DNA of 49,452 nucleotides, taken from Verrucomicrobiia bacterium (GTDB lineage: Bacteria; Verrucomicrobiota; Verrucomicrobiia; Limisphaerales; CAIMTB01). Position 1 is the first letter of the stretch. The number at the start of each line of letters is the position of its first letter. Both the position numbers and the translations under genes were made by a program. Shown piece after piece: positions 1 through 7,659 of the stretch. Location: positions 1 through 49,452 of the forward strand of contig JAHCBA010000046.1 of the NCBI GenBank assembly GCA_019634625.1, read 5' to 3'. Under the pieces are notes generated by a model. The model was not told the DNA's origin. It did no database searches and was given only the letters and a program-made list of their open reading frames with translations.

Positions 1-1
1 A

Positions 2-349
2 TTTCTGGGGGCAACCGACTGGAGCGCCGCGTCAGCAGAATATCGCCTGGCGCTTTACGTGATTGGCGGGACGTCGGGGCGGAGCGACAAGCGGGTGCTG
101 GATCCGGAGGCGATCCGGGCGGAACTGGCGCGGGGCGGCGAGTTGCCGCTGGGTCAAATCCTGCGGTTGCGAATCCGGCACATGACCGACGGGGTGTTCC
201 TGGGATCGAAGGAATTCGTGGACCAGATGTGGGAACGGCACCGGGACAAGTTCGGCAGGCGGCGCAAGAGCGGTGCGCGGATCATTCGAGGCGCCCCGAT
301 CCCGGGTCTCACCGTGTTGCGCGATCTCCGCGTGGATGCGGTCGGCTGA
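2..349 (+). CDS. REP-associated (RAYT-like) transposase, C-terminal part
   Basis: The frame is open from the left edge, so only about the last 115 residues are present. It ends with a basic segment and the terminal motif LRDLRVDAVG. The stretch from TDGVFLGSKEFV through RHRDKFGRRRKSGARI resembles the C-terminal region of bacterial REP-associated tyrosine (Y1/HUH, IS200-like) transposases that mobilise palindromic REP elements; the catalytic HUH and Tyr part would lie outside the window. A complete palindromic element starts 114 bp downstream (464-625), the usual arrangement for a RAYT and its targets. The same C-terminal motif recurs on the other strand at the right edge (49407-49452). Family assignment rests on remembered C-terminal motifs; the truncation is only the window edge. 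Confidence 0.6.
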   Translation, partial: FLGATDWSAASAEYRLALYVIGGTSGRSDKRVLDPEAIRAELARGGELPLGQILRLRIRHMTDGVFLGSKEFVDQMWERHRDKFGRRRKSGARIIRGAPIPGLTVLRDLRVDAVG

Positions 350-463
350 CTTGCCGCATCGGGGCGACTTACCAGGTGTGGCGATGGGCGCCCCAAGGGG
401 CGTAGGGGGAGACGCACCGACGTTGCCCGCTTTCCTGGCGGGATCGCCGACGGCTCAACCCCC

Positions 464-625
464 TGCATCCCGGAGTTGTGGGGAGGGGAGCGAACTTCGC
501 AAAGTATCGCTTCGGAGGGCAGAGTTCCACGTGGTCGCAACGGTGTGGAGTGGAGCGTTGGGTTGAAGACTTGCGGAGCTCGTCCCTCCGATTTGCTGCC
601 TCCTCACCCACAACTCCGGGATGCA
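464..625 (+). repeat. Palindromic REP/MITE-like element, copy A (complete)
   Basis: A 162-bp element bounded by a perfect 19-bp inverted repeat: TGCATCCCGGAGTTGTGGG at 464-482 and its exact complement at 607-625. A second nested inverted repeat, TCGGAGGG (512-519) against CCCTCCGA (584-591), would give a long two-tier hairpin. Related copies occur at 4164, 7476, 12378, 39668 and 44264. It lies just downstream of a RAYT-like transposase end and encodes nothing credible itself. The remaining bases 350-463 and 626-735 hold no recognisable feature. Confidence 0.85.
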
Positions 626-735
626 CCGTGATGCGGGTTGAACGGATGCCTGGACTTGCCTCACCGGCCGCTGGTCTGGATACTGCCTCCCCGCGCCCGG
701 GAGGCCGATCCCGGGGGCGCCCGTCGGTTGCCAGT

Positions 736-810
736 GCCAGGGTAGCTCAGAGGTAGAGCAGGGGACTCATAAGCCCTTGGTCGGGGGTTCGATTCCCTCC
801 CCTGGCACCA
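736..810 (+). tRNA. tRNA-Met (CAT), elongator type
   Basis: Cloverleaf drawn by hand. Acceptor stem GCCAGGG (736-742) pairs with CCCTGGC (800-806), followed by discriminator A and an encoded CCA (808-810). D stem GCTC/GAGC is at 745-748 and 756-759. The anticodon loop CTCATAA (766-772) has anticodon CAT at 768-770. The T arm is 783-799 with loop TTCGATT. The lowest anticodon-stem pair (765/773) is an A-G mismatch. Elongator Met is preferred because the acceptor starts with a G-C pair, unlike initiator tRNA. A tRNA-Ile2 with lysidine-modified CAT cannot be excluded from sequence alone. Confidence 0.9.
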
Positions 811-890
811 TTCTTCCCCGCCTTGTTCACCCGCTCGTGACCAGAAAGGGATTCCCCTGGGTGGACGGTTCGCGACAGGGTTTGGGCGAA

Positions 891-2462
891 ATGAAGCCCA
901 TGCCAACCGCCCTGCTTCTGATCGTGCTGCTCGCCTTTCCGGCCGCCCTGGCGGTGTCCGCGGAGGCCCAGCTGGCCCGCGGCAGGGTGTTCGATGACCG
1001 GAATCGCAACGGCGTCCTGGACCCTGGCGAACCTGGCATTGCTGGCGTCCTTGTGTCCAATGGGGAGGCGGTGGTTCGAACCGATCTGGAGGGCCGCTGG
1101 GAACTGCCGTCGTGTGACGACTGCCATTTCTTCGTGATCAAGCCGAGCGGCTGGATGACCCCGGTGGATGACCATCAGCTTCCGAAGTTCTACTACAACC
1201 ACAAGCCCGCGGGGTCCCCGGAACTGAAGTATGGCGGGGTGCCTCCCACCGGGCCGCTTCCGGCGTCGATCGATTTTCCCCTTCATCGCCAGCCGGAACC
1301 GGGCCGGTTCCAGGCCATTTTCTTTGCCGATCCCCAGGCCCGGGATCAGAAGGAACTCGATTACATCGCCCATGACGTGATCGAGGAACTGATCGGCACC
1401 GACGCCAGGTTCGGAGTCACCCTGGGCGACATCCTGTTCGACGATCTGTCGCTGTTCACCAACCACAATGCGATGGTCGCCCTGATCGGCATCCCCTGGT
1501 ACAACGTCATCGGCAATCACGACATCAACTTCGACGCGGCGCACGACGATCATTCGGACGAGACGTTCGAGCGCATTTTCGGTCCCAACTACTACGCCTT
1601 CTCCTATGGCGCGGTGCATTTCGTGGTGCTCGACAACATCCAGTGGGGCGGAGCCAAGCCCGAGGGCACAGGCACCTACACCGGCGGCCTCGGGGAACGG
1701 CAGCTCACCTTCCTCGCCAACCTCCTCCCCCACCTTCCCGAGCATCAGCTCATCCTTTTCATGATGCACATCCCGCTGACGGGAACCGCGGACCGTGAAC
1801 GCCTGTTCCGCCTGATCGAACACCGGCCCTACACCATGTCCATCGCCGGTCACACTCACTGGCAGGCCCATCTGCACCTCGATGCCAAGGACGGCTGGCA
1901 CGGTGCCGAACCCCATCACCATGTGGTCAATGTCACCGTCTCGGGAAGCTGGTGGAGCGGCGAACCCGACGAACTGGGAATCCCCCACGCCACCATGGGG
2001 GACGGCGCCCCCAACGGCTACTCGATCATCACCTTCGACGGGCACCAGGCGATCGTGGATTTCAAAGCGGCCCGGCGCCCTGCGGATTACCAGATGAATG
2101 TCCACGCACCGGAAGTCGTGGCCGCCTTTCGCTCCACCCCGGACACCAACGCCGTCGTTCACGTCAATGTCTTTGGCGGCTCGTCCCGTTCCCGGGTCGA
2201 AATGCGGGTGGGCGACAAGGGTGACTGGATCACGCTCGACCATGTCGCCGAACCCGATCCCTACTTTGTGCGGCTCAAGCAGCTCGAAGGCGACGGGTCC
2301 CAACTGCGGGGCCGTCCGCTTCCCCAACCCCGCATCTCCCATCATCTCTGGAAGGCGCCCCTGCCCGAACGCCTGCCCGTCGGCACTCATCGGATTTGGG
2401 TGCGGACCGAGGACGCCTACGGCCGTGTCTTTCACGGTTCGCGCGTGATCCGGGTGGAGTAG
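891..2462 (+). CDS. Secreted calcineurin-like metallophosphoesterase
   Basis: A 523-residue exported phosphoesterase. The N-terminus (residues 1-25) is a signal peptide. Residues about 30-100 form an SdrD-B/CNA-like beta domain with the repeat-like stretch GRVFDDRNRNGVLDPGEPG. The catalytic domain shows the metal-site order of the family: ADPQ (147-150), GD (179-180), GNHD (208-211), MMHIP, then GHTHW. A C-terminal beta domain follows, matching the N/core/C architecture of calcineurin-like phosphoesterases with Metallophos_N and Metallophos_C domains. ATG 891 is chosen because the signal peptide follows directly; the longer frame runs back into the tRNA. Substrate unknown; a secreted phosphodiesterase or phosphomonoesterase is likely. 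Monocistronic, convergent with the PEP-CTERM pair. Confidence 0.85.
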   Translation: MKPMPTALLLIVLLAFPAALAVSAEAQLARGRVFDDRNRNGVLDPGEPGIAGVLVSNGEAVVRTDLEGRWELPSCDDCHFFVIKPSGWMTPVDDHQLPKFYYNHKPAGSPELKYGGVPPTGPLPASIDFPLHRQPEPGRFQAIFFADPQARDQKELDYIAHDVIEELIGTDARFGVTLGDILFDDLSLFTNHNAMVALIGIPWYNVIGNHDINFDAAHDDHSDETFERIFGPNYYAFSYGAVHFVVLDNIQWGGAKPEGTGTYTGGLGERQLTFLANLLPHLPEHQLILFMMHIPLTGTADRERLFRLIEHRPYTMSIAGHTHWQAHLHLDAKDGWHGAEPHHHVVNVTVSGSWWSGEPDELGIPHATMGDGAPNGYSIITFDGHQAIVDFKAARRPADYQMNVHAPEVVAAFRSTPDTNAVVHVNVFGGSSRSRVEMRVGDKGDWITLDHVAEPDPYFVRLKQLEGDGSQLRGRPLPQPRISHHLWKAPLPERLPVGTHRIWVRTEDAYGRVFHGSRVIRVE

Positions 2463-2597
2463 GGAACGGCCTTCCGCGCCCCGATGCCCACCGGACGGGA
2501 CGGAGCAGCCTGCGGCATTCGTCATGGCCGGCCCGGAATTCGTTCCGGATCAGGCGCCGCCCGCCACGCGGCCGACGGCGCCTGTCGGATGACCCGA

Positions 2598-3353
2598 TCA
2601 ACGGGGTGAACTCACGCGTGTCTCCGGGGTGCCGGACTTCTTCTCTCTCCGCCGGCGCATGGCGCCCAGCGCGACCGCCCCCACCACCAACAGCGCCCCA
2701 GGGGGCGGCTCCGGCACCAGGGTTTGTCCGAAGTTCAGTCTCCCCGGCGTGCTCTCTCCCAGGGCGGACCACAGGAAGTCCGAAGGGCCGGCCCCCGCCC
2801 CGATCAGACCCAGCGAGCTTCCCGGGGGAGTGAGTTCCGACTGGGCGACGCCGATATCCCAGGCGAAGAGTCCGGCGGCCGGTCCGTTCGCGGCCAGGAA
2901 TCCCCCTTCATAACTCAGCAGGTGGACGACTTCGCCGCCGACATCGAGTGACATGCCGTCCGGGGCGCCATTCTGGATGCCACCGATGAACTTCGAGTAG
3001 AAGGTCATTCCCTCCACGGTCTCGCCCCGATCGAAGGTGCTCAGCGGATGCGGCGTGCCGTAGGTCCGGCCGTCCCCTCCGTTGTAGAGTACCAGCCGCA
3101 CGGCTGCCAGGTCCGTAAAGTCCGCCGGCGCCACGACCTCGACAAACTCACCGACGTCCGCACCCGTATTGTCATAGTGAAACTCATTGATCCAGAACCC
3201 AGGAAGTGCGGCTCCCGCAGGGAACCAGGCGCTGACCAGGGAGATCATGAATAGAGCTGCAACCCAGGTCGCATGGACCGCGCAAAGCCTGTGCCGGCCC
3301 GCCGATTGCGCCGGGTCCGACCGTCCCTTCTCTGCCAGAATCATGCGTTTCAT
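2598..3353 (-). CDS. PEP-CTERM sorting-domain protein (second of tandem pair)
   Basis: A 251-residue exported protein. A hydrophobic segment near residues 29-48 fits an export signal. The mature part begins with FWINEFHYDNTGADVGEFVE, a lamin-tail-like/ExeM-N-terminal-like motif. The C-terminus has the exosortase signal VPEPP, a hydrophobic helix and a basic cluster RRRREKK, then about 13 extra residues. It is a clear paralog of the next gene, sharing most of the INEFHYDNTG...EFVEVVAPADF region. The start at 3353 is set by an ATGA overlap with the upstream stop and by an AAGGA ribosome-binding site six bases away (3360-3364). Probable surface-anchored protein processed by an exosortase encoded elsewhere; function unknown. 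Confidence 0.8.
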   Translation of the reverse strand: MKRMILAEKGRSDPAQSAGRHRLCAVHATWVAALFMISLVSAWFPAGAALPGFWINEFHYDNTGADVGEFVEVVAPADFTDLAAVRLVLYNGGDGRTYGTPHPLSTFDRGETVEGMTFYSKFIGGIQNGAPDGMSLDVGGEVVHLLSYEGGFLAANGPAAGLFAWDIGVAQSELTPPGSSLGLIGAGAGPSDFLWSALGESTPGRLNFGQTLVPEPPPGALLVVGAVALGAMRRRREKKSGTPETRVSSPR

Positions 3354-4048
3354 CGGCATTCCTTTCCCGAAGGGTTTGCAGACACAGTTGGAAGGCATGG
3401 GTTCCCGACACAGCGACGCCGCCGGCGCCACCAGGCGAGTCCGCCGAGGCCCAGGCAGGCCGCCAGGGCGTACTCACCGGGTTCTGGCACGACCGCCTGG
3501 CCCGCGTTGAAATAGCCCGGCGATGCCGCCCCGAAGCTTGTCCATGTAAAATCGGACAGGCTTGATCCCGTCCCGATCAGGCCCAGGGAACTTCCGACCG
3601 GCGTGGATTCGGACTGACTCACGCCTATGTCGGGCGCGAACAACCCCGCGGCCGGCCCGGAACTGCCCAGAAACCCGCCTTCGTAACTCAGGAAATGCAC
3701 GACCGACCCGCCGACATCCAGAGACAGCCCGTCGGGAGCGCCGTTCTGCAGACCTGAGATGGTTTTGGAATAGACCGTCCAGCCCGAGGCCGTCTCACCT
3801 GGCGTGAAACTGCTGAGCAGATGGGCGGCCCCGTACGGATGGCCGTCCGCTCCGTTGTACAGGGTGAGTCGGACACTGGCCAGATCCGTGAAGTCGGCCG
3901 GAGCCACGACCTCGACGAACTCACCGACGTCCGCACCCGTGTTGTCGTAGTGAAACTCGTTGATCCAGAAGACCTGGCTCGACGCCGAAGCTGCCGCGAG
4001 GGCAGTGAATGCAATACCGATCCATGAAGACAATGCGTCCCCGTGCAT
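3350..4048 (-). CDS. PEP-CTERM sorting-domain protein (first of tandem pair)
   Basis: A 232-residue paralog of the downstream gene. It has a signal peptide (about 1-25, ending ASASSQ) and the same lamin-tail-like WINEFHYDNTG core. The sorting signal VPEPGEYALAA is followed by a hydrophobic helix and WWRRRRR. About 20 residues (CVGNPCLP...GKECR) follow the basic cluster, where such proteins normally stop; these codons overlap the ribosome-binding site and start of the next gene (ATGA overlap). A strong AGGAGG lies 8 bases before ATG 4048. The pair is probably a tandem duplication translated from one mRNA. No enzymatic motif seen. Confidence 0.8.
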   Translation of the reverse strand: MHGDALSSWIGIAFTALAAASASSQVFWINEFHYDNTGADVGEFVEVVAPADFTDLASVRLTLYNGADGHPYGAAHLLSSFTPGETASGWTVYSKTISGLQNGAPDGLSLDVGGSVVHFLSYEGGFLGSSGPAAGLFAPDIGVSQSESTPVGSSLGLIGTGSSLSDFTWTSFGAASPGYFNAGQAVVPEPGEYALAACLGLGGLAWWRRRRRCVGNPCLPTVSANPSGKECR

Positions 4049-4053
4049 AGGTT

Positions 4054-4063
4054 TCTCCTCCTT
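4054..4063 (-). promoter_or_regulatory. Strong ribosome-binding site for the PEP-CTERM pair
   Basis: On the minus strand the bases read AAGGAGGAGA, a near-perfect Shine-Dalgarno sequence 8 bases before the ATG at 4048. Most genes in this window lack such a clear site, so it fixes this start and suggests strong translation of the coupled pair. Confidence 0.75.
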
Positions 4064-4163
4064 GTTGAATGTCTTGAAGGCCTCCTTGGTGACCTTCGCC
4101 GCCCAGTCAACTGAGTGAGTTCACGAATGGCAAGGGAAAAATACGGGGAAACTTCGTGACCGG

Positions 4164-4285
4164 TGCATCCCGGAGTTGTGGGGAGAGGTGCGGACTTTGC
4201 AGAGCGGCGCTTCGGAGGGCCGAGTTCCACGAGGCCGCAGCGGTGTGGAGCATTGGGTCGAGGACTCGCGGAGCTCGTCCCTCCG
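4164..4285 (+). repeat. Palindromic REP/MITE-like element, copy B (right end missing)
   Basis: Starts with the intact 19-bp terminal repeat (4164-4182) and follows copy A through the inner TCGGAGGG and CCCTCCG arms. It then stops at about 4285, where the permease 3' flank begins. The right-hand terminal repeat is absent, so this is a decayed or partial copy. It sits between the permease stop (4310) and the PEP-CTERM gene start. Confidence 0.75.
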
Positions 4286-4309
4286 GAGGGTGGAAACCGG
4301 GTTGAGACC

Positions 4310-5977
4310 CTAACGGACCAGGATCATCCCCAGCAGGCCCGCCATGGCGGCATAGTACGCAAAGGGGATGAGGGTCATGCGAATGATGGTTCCTTCCCGA
4401 CCCAACAGACCCACGACCGCGGATGCCGCCACGACGTTGTGCACGCATACGATGTTGCCGGCGGCGCCACCCACGGCCTGCAGCGCCACCATCCACAGAG
4501 GATCGAGTCCGATGCGTTGACCGACGCCAAACTGGAACAGGCTGAACATCATGTTGCTCACGGTGTTGCTCCCGGCCACGAACGCCCCCAGTCCGCCGAT
4601 GGTCGGTGCGAAGAGCGGCCATGCACCGCCCACCAGCGAGGCCACGCCCTCCGCGAGCGCGATCGGCATCCGCTCGTACCCGGCGGTCCCGCCTTCGGTA
4701 TGGATGAAGACCTGGACCATCGGCACGGTGAAGATCAACGCGACCGAGGCGCCCGCCAGGGTGCGCAGCGACCGGCTCCACACCCGCCGATACTCGGCGG
4801 CCGGCACTCGATGCAGTGCGAAGGTCAGAAGGGACACCACCACGAAGATCGTTCCGGGCAGGTACAACGGCTGCGCGTCGGCCACCAGTCCCGTCCCGAA
4901 CAGGTCCGACCAGCGCAGCGTCACCCCCTGCAGCCAGCCCTTCAGCGGCAGCACCGGCACGCGCGTCAGCACCAGCAATCCCGCCACCACGCCATATGGC
5001 AGCCAGGCCTTCCACAGCGACGGTCCCGACCGGGCCGGGTCGAGTCGGGGCTCGATGAGGCCGCTCCATTCGCGTTCCCATCCCGCGCGCGGCCCGAAGT
5101 CCCACGCCTCCTCCGGGGGCGGCACCAGCCAACCCTTCCGGGCGGCGGTCACCACCAGCGCCAACCCGATGAGGGGACCCAGCAGCGACGGGAACTCGGG
5201 ACCCAGGGTGCGGGCCACCAGGTAGTAGGGCACGATCATCGCCCAGGCTGCGAACAGGGCGAAAGGCCAGACCTTCAACCCATCCCGGATAGACCGGCGC
5301 GGCCCGAAGAACCGCGTCATCAGGCAGACCACGAACAACGGCATCAACGTCCCGACCATCGCGTGGATCAGGGCGACGCGCACTCCGATGGCCGCGAGCA
5401 ACTCCTCCGTGCCCAGGCCGGCCGCGTCAGCGAACGCCTGCACCTGGGGATCGCCGGACAATCCTGTTCGAACCCCGACCAGGATCGGAGTGCCAAGCGC
5501 ACCGAAGGACACCGGGGTGCTTTGGATCACCATCCCGGCCACCACGGCGGCCATCGCTGGGAAGCCGAGTCCGACCAGCAGGGGCACGGCCACCGCGGCC
5601 GGCGTTCCGAATCCCGCCGAACCCTCGATGAAGGCCCCGAAGAGCCACGCCACGATGATGGCCTGCACGCGGCGATCCGGACTCAGATGGGTGAAGCCGC
5701 GCCGGATGGTGCCCATCGCCCCGCCGGCTTCGAGGGTGTTCAGCAGGAGGATGGCGCCGAAGATGATGTAAATCAGGGTGGCCGCGGTCACCAATCCCTT
5801 CACGGTCGCCGCCGCGATCTGAGTCGCGGGCACCCCCCAGACGCCCCAGGCCAGCCAGGCGGCGGTGAGAAACGACAACGGCATCGCGCGGCGGGCCGGC
5901 CATCGAAGCCCCACCAGGAACACCGCGACCACCGCGATGGGGAGCAAGGCCAGCAGCGCGAGGGTTGCCGAACTCAT
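4310..5977 (-). CDS. L-lactate/glycolate permease (LctP family)
   Basis: A 555-residue polytopic inner-membrane transporter of the lactate permease family (TC 2.A.14; LldP/GlcA type), full length for the family. It has about 12 or more hydrophobic segments. The hallmark [20 protein letters not shown] and the later [12 protein letters not shown] are present. It begins three bases after the stop of the aminotransferase (5981), so the two are one transcript. An adjacent glyoxylate-type aminotransferase makes glycolate as plausible a substrate as lactate; family members carry both. Substrate is inferred, not shown. Confidence 0.85.
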   Translation of the reverse strand: MSSATLALLALLPIAVVAVFLVGLRWPARRAMPLSFLTAAWLAWGVWGVPATQIAAATVKGLVTAATLIYIIFGAILLLNTLEAGGAMGTIRRGFTHLSPDRRVQAIIVAWLFGAFIEGSAGFGTPAAVAVPLLVGLGFPAMAAVVAGMVIQSTPVSFGALGTPILVGVRTGLSGDPQVQAFADAAGLGTEELLAAIGVRVALIHAMVGTLMPLFVVCLMTRFFGPRRSIRDGLKVWPFALFAAWAMIVPYYLVARTLGPEFPSLLGPLIGLALVVTAARKGWLVPPPEEAWDFGPRAGWEREWSGLIEPRLDPARSGPSLWKAWLPYGVVAGLLVLTRVPVLPLKGWLQGVTLRWSDLFGTGLVADAQPLYLPGTIFVVVSLLTFALHRVPAAEYRRVWSRSLRTLAGASVALIFTVPMVQVFIHTEGGTAGYERMPIALAEGVASLVGGAWPLFAPTIGGLGAFVAGSNTVSNMMFSLFQFGVGQRIGLDPLWMVALQAVGGAAGNIVCVHNVVAASAVVGLLGREGTIIRMTLIPFAYYAAMAGLLGMILVR

Positions 5978-5980
5978 GCC

Positions 5981-7102
5981 TCAACGGCTTGGCAGGATCT
6001 GGTCGAGCGCCTGCATCAGGGCCTCGATCGGGGCGGCCCGGCTGGTCTCCCCCATCAACCCGATGCGCCACACCTTGCCCTTGAGCGGTCCCAGACCCGC
6101 CCCGATTTCGATGCCGTGGTCAATCAGCAGGGCCTTTCGCACCGCGGCCTCGTCCACTCCCTTGGGCACCGCCACCGCGTTGAGCTGCCAGAGCCGGTGT
6201 CCATCCTGGGCGGTCAACGCCAGGCCCCTCGCGGCCAGGCCTTCCCGCAGGATCTCGTGATGGAGCCGGTGCCGTTCCCATCTTGCCTCGAGTCCTTCGA
6301 GGAGCACGAGTCGCAGGGCCTCGTGCAGGGCGTAATTCATCGAGATGGGGGCGGTATGGTGATACACGCGTTCCTCGCCCCAGTACGAGGCCAGCAGGTT
6401 CACGTCGAAGTACCAGCTCGACACCTTGGTGCGGCGTTTCCTCGCCACGTCGAGCGCCCGCTCGCTCAAGGTCACCGGCGCCAGGCCCGGCGGGGCGCTC
6501 AGGCACTTCTGGGTTCCGCTGTACACCGCATCGAGCCCCCAGGCGTCCACGCGCACGGGGCATCCGCCCAGGGACGTCACGGCATCCACCACCATCAGGG
6601 CCCCGGCCTGATGTGCCACCCGGGCAATCTCCTCGACCGGTGTCCACGCACCCGTCGAGGTTTCCGCCTGCACCACCGCCACCAGCTTCGGTTGCCGCGT
6701 CGCGCCCAGGGCCGAGGCCACCTCGTCCGGTTCGATGATCCGCCCCCATTCGGCCTCGACCCGGATCACCCGGGCCCCCAACCGGGCGGCGACTTCCGCC
6801 ATGCGACCGCCGAACACCCCGTTCACCCCCACCACCACTTCGTCCCCCGGTTCGATCAGGTTTCCCAGGCAGAACTCCATTCCGGCGCTGCCGGTTCCGC
6901 TTACGGGGAAGGTCATGGCGTTGTCCGTGAGGAAGACCGCGCGCAGCATCCCCTTGATCTCCTCCATCAACCGCACGAACTCGGGGTCCAGGTGCCCGAT
7001 CAGCGGGCGGGCCATCGCCTCGTACACCGACGGCGCCACCAGGCTTGGTCCCGGACCCATAAGCACACGACGGGGCGGCTCGAACGCGAGGGGGGGTTGC
7101 AT
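5981..7102 (-). CDS. Class V aminotransferase (alanine/serine-glyoxylate type)
   Basis: A 373-residue PLP enzyme of the alanine-glyoxylate/serine-pyruvate aminotransferase group. Visible features: the N-terminal MGPGPS motif, the phosphate-binding SGTGSAGME (68-76), Asp173 in VVDAVTS as pyridine-N ligand, and Lys199 in YSGTQK as the Schiff-base lysine. The expected reaction is amino transfer to glyoxylate, forming glycine. ATG 7102 is chosen because family homology begins there; the frame is open far upstream through a repeat-bearing spacer. A GTG three codons earlier is an alternative. Co-transcribed with the permease, suggesting uptake of a two- or three-carbon hydroxy acid linked to glyoxylate use. 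Confidence 0.85.
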   Translation of the reverse strand: MQPPLAFEPPRRVLMGPGPSLVAPSVYEAMARPLIGHLDPEFVRLMEEIKGMLRAVFLTDNAMTFPVSGTGSAGMEFCLGNLIEPGDEVVVGVNGVFGGRMAEVAARLGARVIRVEAEWGRIIEPDEVASALGATRQPKLVAVVQAETSTGAWTPVEEIARVAHQAGALMVVDAVTSLGGCPVRVDAWGLDAVYSGTQKCLSAPPGLAPVTLSERALDVARKRRTKVSSWYFDVNLLASYWGEERVYHHTAPISMNYALHEALRLVLLEGLEARWERHRLHHEILREGLAARGLALTAQDGHRLWQLNAVAVPKGVDEAAVRKALLIDHGIEIGAGLGPLKGKVWRIGLMGETSRAAPIEALMQALDQILPSR

Positions 7103-7475
7103 GGACGCCACCCTACCCGCGCGCCTCCCCGCCAGACAACCACCCGCTACGGGCGGGGCTCGTCCCGGACGCATCCCACGTTTCCTGGAACCCGCCCAAG
7201 CCCTCCCTTGTGGGGACTCGTACTCAGCCCGAAGGGCGGTACTCGTCCTCGTCCTCGAAACGCCAGGCGCACCATTTGGAACGTCGTCTGAAGGCTGGCC
7301 CGATGGGTTCGATCTGGTTCGGACCTCCCATTCCGCGTGGGATTCCGCATGGGAACTGGGGGGGCGAAGGGGGAGGGCGATTACGATTACGATTACGATT
7401 ACGATTACGAGGGCTACTGCAAGAGGTTGATGTGCGCCCGTTCGTCCATCCGGAAGGGCAGCGGGGAGGGAGATA
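7103..7475. other. Gene-free spacer with hexanucleotide tracts
   Basis: Open reading frames here are compositional. Two hexameric tracts face each other: GTACTC-GTCCTC-GTCCTC at 7239-7256, and CGATTA repeated 5.5 times at 7378-7410, which reads as repeated GTAATC on the minus strand. The stretch between holds G/C-rich sequence without a recognisable gene. It lies between divergent genes (aminotransferase and ccsA), so promoters must lie here, but I cannot place them. Confidence 0.6.
7378..7410. repeat. CGATTA hexanucleotide tandem repeat (5.5 units)
   Basis: Thirty-three bases of perfect CGATTA iteration in an otherwise GC-rich spacer. As a multiple of three it stays open in all frames and produces spurious dipeptide repeats (DY, RL, VI). 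A simple-sequence tract of this kind can vary in copy number by slippage. Confidence 0.9.
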
Positions 7476-7583
7476 TCGGAGGGCCGGGTTCCACGAGGCC
7501 GCAACGGTGTGGAGCGTTGGGTCGAGGACTCGCGGAGCTCGTCCCTCCGATTCACGGCGTCCCACCCACCCCTCCGGGATGCA
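7476..7583 (+). repeat. Palindromic REP/MITE-like element, copy C (left end missing)
   Basis: Begins at the inner TCGGAGGG arm and continues through the conserved core to the right terminal repeat at 7565-7583, which has two mismatches to the 19-bp consensus. The left terminal repeat is gone. It lies 76 bp before the ccsA start. Confidence 0.7.
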
Positions 7584-7659
7584 CCGGCCCGGGCGGTTGG
7601 GAGCCTCCTATCCGGGCTGGCGCCCCGTGGGAATTCATGCACTCTGCCCGGGTTCGATC

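Noticed and set aside
747-2525. 592-codon open frame on the minus strand opposite the phosphoesterase
   Set aside because: Antisense shadow of a high-GC gene; it even crosses the tRNA, and its translation has no domain.
4163-7291. 1042-codon plus-strand frame across permease and aminotransferase
   Set aside because: Low-complexity His/Arg/Gln/Gly translation and perfect antisense to two real genes; it begins inside palindromic copy B.
7378-7410. Possible CRISPR array
   Set aside because: Contiguous 6-bp units without spacers; no cas genes.
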